Source of the DNA: Chloroflexi bacterium RBG_13_51_52
GTDB taxonomy: Bacteria > Chloroflexota > Dehalococcoidia > Dehalococcoidales > RBG-16-60-22
Direction of reading: 5' to 3'
DNA: 7,438 nt
Assembly: GCA_001796525.1 (NCBI GenBank)
Contig: MGMT01000020.1
Span: 1-7,438 of the forward strand
Positions 1-5,561 of this stretch are shown here, piece by piece; position 1 is the stretch's first letter, and every line of letters begins with the position of its first letter. The translations under genes and the position numbers were made by a program. Below the pieces are notes generated by a model. The model was not told the DNA's origin and did no database searches. It worked only from the letters and a program-made list of their open reading frames with translations.

Positions 1-1
1 T

Positions 2-313
2 GAACTTGAAAAAAGAAAGTTAAATTTTTCCTTCGGTAAAGATAATAAAAATGTCTGGGATTTCATGAACGCTGTCTGCCAGAATTCCTACCTGATTTCC
101 TATCGCTTCTTTCCTCCCAAATACGGGCCGGATAATGTCACCAATGAAAACTGGAAAGACCTTGCCCCGCCCCCGGGATTTTCACTCGAACAGATTAGCA
201 CCGCCGTTCTAGCCGATACTATCGACTCTATTTGTCGTGTTTGGTTCCGGGTCTGGCGCCGCTATGAAAAATGGGCGAAAAAGAAGAAGCAAAAAATAGA
301 GTCACTAGTATAG
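2..313 (+). CDS. C-terminal fragment of an unrecognised protein, cut by left edge
   Basis: The frame is open from the first complete codon at position 2 to the TAG at 311-313, giving 103 residues. An internal ATG at 65 exists, but no Shine-Dalgarno sequence precedes it and the 21 codons before it are open, so the real start most likely lies outside the window. I do not recognise the family. The visible part is rich in aromatic residues, with a Pro/Gly stretch in the middle (PPKYGP and, further on, LAPPPGF). It ends in a helical, strongly basic tail with WFRVWRRYEKWAKKKK, which could contact nucleic acid or a membrane surface; that is inference from composition only. No membrane segment is visible. 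The gene is followed by about 200 bases before the next promoter, so it probably belongs to a different transcription unit from the genes to its right. Confidence 0.6.
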   Translation, partial: ELEKRKLNFSFGKDNKNVWDFMNAVCQNSYLISYRFFPPKYGPDNVTNENWKDLAPPPGFSLEQISTAVLADTIDSICRVWFRVWRRYEKWAKKKKQKIESLV

Positions 314-518
314 TCGTAAGCCAGTTAAGCTCTCCCAGAGACGATATCAGCCCGTTTATCATGCAAAAAGCTGTCATTAAACTTATTACAGGTCTGATGA
401 TGCCCATATTTACTTCTCCTGTGCCACTCGTGGGTAATCAGTCTCCTTATTAAAAATGTTTTTCCGGTAATGTCTAAGGAGAGATATCATTGTAAAAAGT
501 GTAGCCTCTTCTTATTTA
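314..518. other. Intergenic stretch with no supported gene
   Basis: This AT-rich stretch lies between the left-edge gene and the aldolase promoter. A 60-codon frame starting at 271 crosses it, but that frame overlaps the upstream gene, has no ribosome binding site and resembles nothing I know. No tRNA cloverleaf and no classical terminator (GC-rich hairpin followed directly by a T-run) is visible. It does contain a possible long-range stem at 394-441, listed separately. An AAGGAG at 476-481 is followed by TTG at 490-492 and an immediate TAA, so it starts no usable gene. Confidence 0.5.
394..441 (+). other. Possible RNA stem-loop in the intergenic region
   Basis: CTGAT at 394-398 pairs with ATCAG at 437-441. 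TGCCCA at 401-406 pairs with TGGGTA at 431-436, with one G-U pair. Together they make an 11-bp stem interrupted by a two-base GA bulge and closed by a 24-base loop. A T-rich run (TGTTTTT) follows only about 16 bases later, too far for a normal intrinsic terminator. It could be a 3' end signal of the upstream gene or chance. Confidence 0.2.
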
Positions 519-547
519 TTGACAAAGTGACCTCCATACCATAAATT
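519..547 (+). promoter_or_regulatory. Sigma70-type promoter for the aldolase-dehydrogenase unit
   Basis: A perfect -35 hexamer TTGACA lies at 519-524, then a 17-bp spacer, then TAAATT at 542-547 (4 of 6 matches to TATAAT). Transcription would begin near 554, giving a leader of about 29 bases that contains the strong Shine-Dalgarno AAGGAGGAA at 568-576. Position, spacing and orientation all fit the gene at 583. Confidence 0.55.
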
Positions 548-582
548 AAAGAAGGCGTAATGAATGCAAGGAGGAACCAACC

Positions 583-1371
583 ATGGACTGGGGAATGGCT
601 AACCGCCTATCACAGTTGATTCAACGGGATGGACACTGTCTTTTCATGCCCGTAGATCACGGCTATTTTCAGGGGCCTACGCGTAAACTGGAAGAGCCTC
701 GCAAGACTATTGAGCCGTTATTACCTTATGCCGATGCTCTTTTCATTACCAGAGGAGTGTTGCGGTCTTGCGTAAACCCGGATAATACCAAGCCTATTAT
801 CCTGCGCGTATCTGGCGGCACCAGTATGGTGGGGGCAGACCTTGCTAATGAGGGTATCATCACTGGCATTGATGAAGTCCTGCGACTCAACGCCTCGGCG
901 ATGGGTATATCTATATTTGTCGGTACGAATTATGAAAAAGACTCTCTATTGAATCTTTCCAGGCTGGTTGATGAGGGTGAAAAATACGGCATACCTGTCA
1001 TGGCAGTGACGGCAGTGGGAAAAGAACTCGGGAAAAGAGACGCCCGTTACCTTGCCCTTGCCTGCCGGATTGCCGCTGAGCTGGGCGCCCGCGTTGTTAA
1101 AACATACTGGTGTGAGAATTTTGAAAAGGTAGTTAGAGGATGTCCGGTGCCGGTGGTTATGGCAGGCGGACCCCAGACGGAAACGGAACTGGAAGTTTTC
1201 AAATTTGTGCATGACGGCATGAAGAAAGGTGCCATTGGCGTAAACCTGGGGCGTAATATCTGGCAAAGCGAGCACCCGGTGGCGATGATACAGGCGATAC
1301 GTGCTATTATCCATGATGACGCCACGCCGGAAAAAGCCCAAAAGATATACGCTGGTGTTAAAAAACAGTAG
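583..1371 (+). CDS. Class I aldolase, DeoC/LsrF (DhnA-type, COG1830) family
   Basis: This 262-residue TIM-barrel protein resembles LsrF, the E. coli enzyme that transfers an acetyl group from a phosphorylated AI-2 derivative to CoA, and related class I aldolases that cleave or form sugar phosphates through a lysine Schiff base. Shared landmarks are the N-terminal LDWGM-like start (MDWGM), PVDHGYFQGP at 23-32, ITRGVLRS at 55-62, RVSGG at 75-79, AVTAVGKEL at 141-149, VVKTYW at 171-176 with K173 as the expected Schiff-base lysine, GCPVPVVMAGG at 186-196 and LGRNIWQSEHPVAM at 222-235, where the Gly/Arg residues should bind phosphate. It lacks the roughly 30-residue N-terminal extension of LsrF. 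The ATG at 583 is fixed by AAGGAGGAA at 568-576, and nearby upstream ATGs are out of frame. No lsr transport or kinase genes are present, so an AI-2 role is unlikely. Family is secure; substrate is unknown. Confidence 0.88.
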   Translation: MDWGMANRLSQLIQRDGHCLFMPVDHGYFQGPTRKLEEPRKTIEPLLPYADALFITRGVLRSCVNPDNTKPIILRVSGGTSMVGADLANEGIITGIDEVLRLNASAMGISIFVGTNYEKDSLLNLSRLVDEGEKYGIPVMAVTAVGKELGKRDARYLALACRIAAELGARVVKTYWCENFEKVVRGCPVPVVMAGGPQTETELEVFKFVHDGMKKGAIGVNLGRNIWQSEHPVAMIQAIRAIIHDDATPEKAQKIYAGVKKQ

Positions 1372-1386
1372 TATCTAGGGTGATAA

Positions 1387-2415
1387 ATGCGTGTTGCCGT
1401 ATGGTATAACAATCACGATATCCGCATTGAGGAAAGACCGGTGCCGCGCATCGGTCCAGGTGAAGTGTTGGTTCGTATCATTGCCAGCGGTATCTGCGGC
1501 AGTGACGTTATGGAATGGTACCGCATTGACCGGGCACCGCTGATACTTGGGCATGAAATTGCCGGTGAGGTTGTTGAGGTGGGTAAAGGAGTGGAGAAAT
1601 GTAAGGTCGGGGACCGTGTAGCGGTAGCCCATCATGTGCCCTGCAACACTTGTCATTATTGCCTTAGTGGTAACCACACCTCCTGTGATACCCTGCGCCG
1701 GACGAATTTCGACCCCGGAGGATTCGCGGAATACGTGCGCCTTCCCGCCATCAACGTCGACCGGGGTGTCTTTCCGCTGCCCGATGATACGTCTTTTGAA
1801 AAAGCAACTTTTATTGAACCGCTGGCTTGCGTGCTGCGGGGACAGCGCAAGGCTGGTATCAAACCCGGCCAGAGTGTGCTGGTTATCGGCAGTGGTATTT
1901 CAGGCTTGCTCCACGTGCAGCTCGCCAGGGCGTTGGGCGTCGGGCATATCATTGCTACGGACATCAACGAATACCGCCTGAAGACGGCTGAAAAATTAGG
2001 TGCGGATACCGTCTTCGATGCCGATACGTTTTCAACCGAGCGTTTTCGCGAGATAAACAACGGTTATTTAGCTGATGTCGTTATCGTTTGCACAGGAGCT
2101 GTCACAGCTGTCACTCAAGCGCTGGCATCGGTTGAACGAGGCGGCACGGTTTTATTCTTCGCCCCCACCGGTCCCGGTGTTACCGTACCCCTTTCTATCA
2201 ACGATGTCTTCTGGCGTACCGATGTCACCCTCACAACTTCCTATGCAGGCAGCCCCGCCGATTATGATAATGCGCTTAAGCTTATCCAGTCGCGCCGCGT
2301 TCCTGTACAGGACATGATTACCCATCGTTTGGGCATGGCGGAAACAGGCCTCGGTTTTAAGCTTGTCGCTGAAGCCGGGGAATCCCTTAAAGTGATTATC
2401 ATGCCGCAGCAGTGA
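1387..2415 (+). CDS. Zinc-dependent medium-chain alcohol/polyol dehydrogenase (MDR superfamily)
   Basis: A 342-residue cytosolic oxidoreductase of the threonine/sorbitol dehydrogenase-like group, expected to oxidise a secondary alcohol or polyol with NAD(P)+. The N-terminal GroES-like domain carries the catalytic zinc ligands C37 (in GICGSD), H56 with E57 (in GHEIAGEVVEVG), and E144 (in FIEPLACV). The structural-zinc cysteines C86, C89, C92 and C100 have the classic 3-3-8 spacing. The Rossmann domain has GSGISG at 168-173, and D192 at the end of the second strand (ATDINEYRL) favours NAD+ over NADP+. Length is normal for the family and no key residue is missing. The ATG is 15 bases after the aldolase stop, preceded by AGGGTGAT at 1377-1384, so the two are almost surely co-transcribed. 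The pairing suggests sequential steps, oxidation and carbon-carbon cleavage, of one pathway; the substrate cannot be read from the sequence. Confidence 0.9.
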   Translation: MRVAVWYNNHDIRIEERPVPRIGPGEVLVRIIASGICGSDVMEWYRIDRAPLILGHEIAGEVVEVGKGVEKCKVGDRVAVAHHVPCNTCHYCLSGNHTSCDTLRRTNFDPGGFAEYVRLPAINVDRGVFPLPDDTSFEKATFIEPLACVLRGQRKAGIKPGQSVLVIGSGISGLLHVQLARALGVGHIIATDINEYRLKTAEKLGADTVFDADTFSTERFREINNGYLADVVIVCTGAVTAVTQALASVERGGTVLFFAPTGPGVTVPLSINDVFWRTDVTLTTSYAGSPADYDNALKLIQSRRVPVQDMITHRLGMAETGLGFKLVAEAGESLKVIIMPQQ

Positions 2416-2426
2416 AAGTTAACTTT
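2415..2426. repeat. 12-bp perfect palindrome AAAGTTAACTTT
   Basis: The palindrome starts on the last base of the dehydrogenase stop codon and lies 10 bases upstream of the -35 element of the hpt promoter. It is AT-rich and could be a regulator site. It could equally be chance, since only one copy is visible in the window. Confidence 0.3.
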
Positions 2427-2434
2427 GACTGATA

Positions 2435-2456
2435 TGTAGACATGCCGTTCTCTACA
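2435..2456. promoter_or_regulatory. Inverted repeat TGTAGA-N10-TCTACA over the hpt -35 element, candidate operator
   Basis: The half-sites TGTAGA (2435-2440) and TCTACA (2451-2456) are exact reverse complements separated by 10 bases. Their centres are 16 bases apart, longer than one helical turn. The left half-site overlaps the -35 hexamer and the right one lies in the spacer, so a bound dimer would block RNA polymerase. Outer bases GACT (2427-2430) and AGTC (2456-2459) can add pairing if a bulge is allowed, so an RNA hairpin in read-through transcripts is the alternative. There is no following T-run, so it is not a standard terminator. Confidence 0.35.
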
Positions 2457-2465
2457 GTCTATAAT
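2437..2465 (+). promoter_or_regulatory. Near-consensus sigma70-type promoter for hpt, leaderless arrangement
   Basis: TAGACA at 2437-2442 (5 of 6 matches to TTGACA), a 17-bp spacer, and a perfect TATAAT at 2460-2465. Counting the last T as -7 places +1 at about 2472. The GTG start is at 2473 and an in-frame ATG at 2476, so the mRNA would have a leader of only zero to four bases. This agrees with the absence of a Shine-Dalgarno sequence before hpt. Confidence 0.65.
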
Positions 2466-2472
2466 CTTACTG

Positions 2473-3003
2473 GTGATGAATTCTCAAGCTAAACTGCATG
2501 TATTGGTGCCCAGAGCGGAAATAGATTCGACTATCAAGAAGCTGGCTGCCGCTGTAACACGTGACTATAACGATAAAAATCCCCTCCTGCTCGGCATCCT
2601 CAAGGGCTCTTTTGTTTTTTTAGCCGACCTTGTCCGGCAGCTTAATTTCCCTTTAGAAGTTGAGTTTGTTCGGGTATCAAGCTACGGCAGCGGGCAGCAG
2701 ACCTCCGGTAAAGTTAAAATGGTGCAGGGTCTTAAACTGGATGTGAAGGGCAGGCACGTGCTGGTCGTCGAAGATATTGTCGATACGGGCATCACGCTGG
2801 CTTTCCTTCTGGATTATCTTAAGAAGAAAAAACCGGCGTCTTTAAAACTTTGCGCACTCACGGATAAGCCTTCACGCCGCCGCGTGCCGGTTAAAATCGA
2901 TTATCTTGGTTTGACCGTGCCGGATAAATTCCTGGTAGGCTGTGGCTTGGACTGCGATGAGAAGTACCGCAACCTGCCGGATATCTGCGTGCTGGAGGAA
3001 TAA
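2473..3003 (+). CDS. hpt: Hypoxanthine (guanine) phosphoribosyltransferase
   Basis: This enzyme joins hypoxanthine, and usually guanine, to PRPP, giving IMP or GMP plus pyrophosphate in the cytosol. The 176 residues match bacterial HPRT closely. LKGSFVF at 43-49 is the pyrophosphate loop, SSYGSG at 69-74 begins the flexible lid, and VLVVEDIVDTGITL at 96-109 is the PRPP-binding signature with E100, D101 and catalytic-base candidate D104. TDKPSRRRV at 130-138 contains K132, expected to read the purine O6. PDKFLVGCGLD at 150-160, followed by EKYRNLPDI, is the purine-contacting C-terminal signature. The start is GTG 2473 or ATG 2476 (adjacent, in frame); an in-frame stop lies at 2437. No Shine-Dalgarno is present, unlike the other complete genes here, and the promoter predicts a leaderless mRNA. 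It supplies the second step after adenine deaminase encoded downstream. Confidence 0.93.
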   Translation: MMNSQAKLHVLVPRAEIDSTIKKLAAAVTRDYNDKNPLLLGILKGSFVFLADLVRQLNFPLEVEFVRVSSYGSGQQTSGKVKMVQGLKLDVKGRHVLVVEDIVDTGITLAFLLDYLKKKKPASLKLCALTDKPSRRRVPVKIDYLGLTVPDKFLVGCGLDCDEKYRNLPDICVLEE

Positions 3004-3008
3004 ACTTG
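2994..3008 (+). promoter_or_regulatory. Shine-Dalgarno and TTG start choice for the methyltransferase
   Basis: GGAGG at 2994-2998 lies inside the last codons of hpt. TTG at 3006 sits seven bases after it, which is the better spacing; GTG at 3009 is next and in frame at ten bases. Both give nearly the same protein. The site inside the upstream gene and the 2-base gap point to translational coupling. Confidence 0.55.
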
Positions 3009-3815
3009 GTGGACGATATCACTGATATTCAAGCTTATTATGATAAAAGGGTAGAGCAGGAAAACGGAAGACTAAACCTGCATCAGGTAGAACGCGATAT
3101 TACCTGGTGTTACCTTGATAAATATCTCCCTCTCCGAGGAAAGATATTAGACATCGGGGCTGCAGCCGGAGTCTATACAATTCCGTTAGCCAAACGTGGC
3201 TATTATGTAACCGCTGTTGACCTTTCATCTAAACTAATTGATTTATGTAAAAAAAGAGTCATAGAAGAAAAACTTGAGAAAAAGGTAACCTGTCTTGTTG
3301 CCGATGCGCGTGACCTTAGCGACATTACGGACACTGATTATGATGCCGTTCTTCTTCTGGGGCCGCTCTATCATCTGGTCCTGAAAGAAGACCGTGAAAA
3401 GGCAATAAAAGAAGCCCATAGCAGACTTAAAAAGGGTGGAGTTATTTTTTCCGCCTTTATCAGCCGGTATGGTATCTGGGGCGATATTATGAAACAAGCC
3501 CCTAAAATGATTACATTGCAAACCGACTTGCAGTCTATTCTCAAGCGGGGCAGGGACTCTGACAATCCCGCACCTGAAATACATTTTCGGGGTTACTTTG
3601 CTAAAGTATCGGAAATAGCCCCGCTTCACAAGAAAATAGGATTTAAGAAGCTGGTGCTGGCGGCAGTCGAACCTGGCAGAGCTAATGACGAGATATACAA
3701 TAAACTCGAGGGAGAAATCCGGCAATTATGGCTTGACCTTTTATTTGCTATCAGCACCGAAGAGTCTATGCTCGGTGCTACAAATCATATTTTATATATC
3801 GGGGTGAAGGAGTGA
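3006..3815 (+). CDS. Class I SAM-dependent methyltransferase, substrate unknown
   Basis: A 269-residue cytosolic protein with a Rossmann-like methyltransferase fold that should transfer a methyl group from S-adenosylmethionine. Motif I is KILDIGAAAGVYT at 46-58, with the glycine-rich loop G51-A-A-A-G55. The acidic residue that holds the ribose is D72 in VTAVDLSS. The adenine-contacting motif is VADARDL at 98-104, and motif IV-like DAVLLLGPLYHL lies at 113-124. KKGGVIF at 142-148 is the usual strand before the C-terminal half, which is less conserved (about residues 150-269) and probably sets the substrate. The N-terminal YYDKRVEQENGRL segment is common in Methyltransf_11/25-type proteins. It is sandwiched between hpt and adenine deaminase, with gaps of 2 and 6 bases, so it is in the same operon. 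A nucleoside, nucleobase or small-molecule substrate is possible but unproven. Start is TTG 3006, or GTG 3009. Confidence 0.85.
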   Translation: MVDDITDIQAYYDKRVEQENGRLNLHQVERDITWCYLDKYLPLRGKILDIGAAAGVYTIPLAKRGYYVTAVDLSSKLIDLCKKRVIEEKLEKKVTCLVADARDLSDITDTDYDAVLLLGPLYHLVLKEDREKAIKEAHSRLKKGGVIFSAFISRYGIWGDIMKQAPKMITLQTDLQSILKRGRDSDNPAPEIHFRGYFAKVSEIAPLHKKIGFKKLVLAAVEPGRANDEIYNKLEGEIRQLWLDLLFAISTEESMLGATNHILYIGVKE

Positions 3816-3821
3816 AGGCAA

Positions 3822-5525
3822 ATGGGTGACGTTAAACAATTGATATCCGTCGCCAAAGGTGAGTCCCCCGCCGACCTTATCCTGGCAAACTCTAAAGTAG
3901 TCAACACCTTTAACGGCGAGATTGAGACCGCTAACGTTGCTATTTACGATGGACTGGTAGCAGGCGTCGGCGACTATCAGCAGGCTAAAGAGGTCATCGA
4001 TTTAAAAGGAAAGTACGTTGCTCCCGGCTTAATCAATGGGCATGTCCACCTGGAAAGTTCGATGCTGGACGTAGGGCAATATGCCCGCGCCGTAGTGCCG
4101 CACGGCACATCGGCTATCGTTACAGACCTTCATGAGATTGCCAACGTCAGCGGTCTGGAGGGCATTAAATATGTCCTCGACTATGCCCGGCGTTTGCCTT
4201 TTGATTTGTTTCTCATGGCTCCCTCCTGCGTGCCGGCCACCCACCTGGAAACTGCCGGGGCAACTTTAGGCGTGGAAGATATCAAGCGTATTTTAAAATT
4301 CAGGGAGTGCATCGGGCTGGGGGAGGTCATGAACTACCCCGGCGTGCTGTTTGGCGATGATGGTATGTTACGCAAAATAGCGTCGGCACAGGGCAGGATA
4401 ATCGACGGCCATGCCCCCGGCGTCAGCGGTAAAAACCTCAATGCCTATATCGGCACCGGGATACATTCCGACCACGAGTCGGTCGCTTTAGCCGAGGCGG
4501 AGGAAAAGCTGCGGCGGGGCATGCATGTCATGATTCGCGAAGGCTCCACGGAAAAGAACCTGGAAGCTTTGCTGCCGCTGGTGACCGATAAGACCTATCC
4601 GCGCTGTTTCTTCGTGGTGGACGACCGCCATGCTGAAGACATCCTCCATGACGGCGATATCGACGCTGTGGTGCGTAAGGCAATTCGACTTGGCCTTGAA
4701 CCGGTGCGGGCTATCCAGATGGCGACTATCAATACCGCTAACTATTTCCGGCTGGAAAAACTCGGGGCGGTAGCTCCCGGGTATTTCGCTAACCTTATCG
4801 TCTTTGATAGTCTCATCGACTTTAAAGTGAAAAAAGTCTACTATCGCGGTTACCTGGTCGCCGAAAACGGCAGACCTTTATTTAACCTCCCGAAAGCCCC
4901 CGCCAAACGACTCGACCGCACGGTCAACGTTAAACCTTTCACAATAGATTCCTTAAAACTCAAAGCTAAAGGAGAGCAGTCGCTGGCAATCGAGGTTGTT
5001 CCCGGCCAGATAATCACCCGTAAAAAAACGGTCAAAGTAATCGTGAAGGACGGATTTATCCAGCCGGATACCGGACATGATATCTTAAAAGCCGTGGTGG
5101 TGGAGAGGCATAAAGCCACCGGCAATATCGGGCTGGGTCTTGTGACCGGCTTTGGTCTGAAGAGGGGGGCTATAGCTTCCTCTACCGCCCATGATTCCCA
5201 CAACATCGTCGTCATCGGCGCCAGCGACGAGGATATTTTCGCCGCCATCAAAGAGGTGGAGCGTATGCAGGGCGGCATTGTCGTCGCGGCGGGAGGCAAA
5301 TTACTGGGCAGCCTCGCTACGCCTATCGCCGGACTTCTTTCCGGGGAGCCCCTGGAGACAGTAGTGTCCGGTCTGGACAAGCTGCAGGATATCGCTCATG
5401 AGTTGGGCTGCACGCTCCCTGCGCCCTTTGCTGCACTTTCGTTCCTGGCGCTTCCCGTTATCCCCGAGCTAAGGTTGACCGACCTCGGGCTGGTGGATGT
5501 GAACGAGTTCAAATTGATTAAATAA
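3822..5525 (+). CDS. ade: Adenine deaminase
   Basis: Hydrolyses adenine to hypoxanthine and ammonia; a two-metal amidohydrolase with the bacterial Ade architecture. At 567 residues it is close to the usual 570-590. An N-terminal composite beta domain leads into the metal-binding motif NGHVHLESSM at 72-81 (H74, H76). Further signatures are GEVMNYPGVL at 167-176 (E168), IDGHAPG at 194-200 (H197), HSDHES at 215-220, and VVDDRHAEDI at 265-274 with the acidic pair D267/D268. The C-terminal adenine deaminase domain (about 400-567) has the typical SSTAHDSHNIVVIG at 453-466 (H457, H460). No expected residue is missing. The ATG at 3822 is preceded by AAGGAG at 3807-3812, which overlaps the end of the methyltransferase gene. 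Its product hypoxanthine is the substrate of the hpt enzyme encoded upstream in the same cluster, making a complete adenine-to-IMP salvage route. Confidence 0.95.
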   Translation: MGDVKQLISVAKGESPADLILANSKVVNTFNGEIETANVAIYDGLVAGVGDYQQAKEVIDLKGKYVAPGLINGHVHLESSMLDVGQYARAVVPHGTSAIVTDLHEIANVSGLEGIKYVLDYARRLPFDLFLMAPSCVPATHLETAGATLGVEDIKRILKFRECIGLGEVMNYPGVLFGDDGMLRKIASAQGRIIDGHAPGVSGKNLNAYIGTGIHSDHESVALAEAEEKLRRGMHVMIREGSTEKNLEALLPLVTDKTYPRCFFVVDDRHAEDILHDGDIDAVVRKAIRLGLEPVRAIQMATINTANYFRLEKLGAVAPGYFANLIVFDSLIDFKVKKVYYRGYLVAENGRPLFNLPKAPAKRLDRTVNVKPFTIDSLKLKAKGEQSLAIEVVPGQIITRKKTVKVIVKDGFIQPDTGHDILKAVVVERHKATGNIGLGLVTGFGLKRGAIASSTAHDSHNIVVIGASDEDIFAAIKEVERMQGGIVVAAGGKLLGSLATPIAGLLSGEPLETVVSGLDKLQDIAHELGCTLPAPFAALSFLALPVIPELRLTDLGLVDVNEFKLIK

Positions 5526-5544
5526 TACTGCTTATCTAATGCGG

Positions 5545-5561
5545 AAAAGGGGATTCCTTTT
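5545..5561 (+). promoter_or_regulatory. Hairpin that can hide the ribosome binding site of the COG1926 phosphoribosyltransferase
   Basis: AAAAGG at 5545-5550 is the perfect reverse complement of CCTTTT at 5556-5561, with a five-base loop GGATT. The left arm plus the first loop bases form the only Shine-Dalgarno (AAGGGG, 5547-5552) for the ATG at 5562, and the right arm ends on the base before that ATG. If folded, the stem would cover the binding site. The stem is short and AT-rich, so its stability is modest. Confidence 0.35.

Noticed and set aside
271..453. 60-codon + strand frame after the left-edge gene
   Set aside because: It overlaps the upstream gene by 43 bases, has no ribosome binding site before its ATG, and its sequence shows no domain or coding character.
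476..530. Shine-Dalgarno AAGGAG followed by TTG-TAA, or by an ATT-started 13-codon frame
   Set aside because: The TTG start meets a stop at once, and an ATT start is very rare. The frame also runs through the -35 hexamer of the aldolase promoter, upstream of its predicted transcript. Coincidence is more likely than a leader peptide.
583..1371. Naming the aldolase gene lsrF
   Set aside because: Sequence landmarks fit the family, but the N-terminal extension and all other lsr genes are absent, so an AI-2 degradation role is not supported.
946..1412. Two antisense frames opposite the aldolase
   Set aside because: Both lie over conserved aldolase motifs, lack ribosome binding sites and have no family resemblance.
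2427..2470. Terminator between the dehydrogenase and hpt genes
   Set aside because: The inverted repeat can form a bulged hairpin but is not followed by a T-run, and it coincides with a near-consensus promoter, so promoter or operator is the better reading.
4850..5380. Antisense frame of 176 codons opposite adenine deaminase
   Set aside because: The + strand here encodes the conserved C-terminal domain of adenine deaminase; the reverse frame is low-complexity Ser/Thr/Pro-rich translation typical of shadows.
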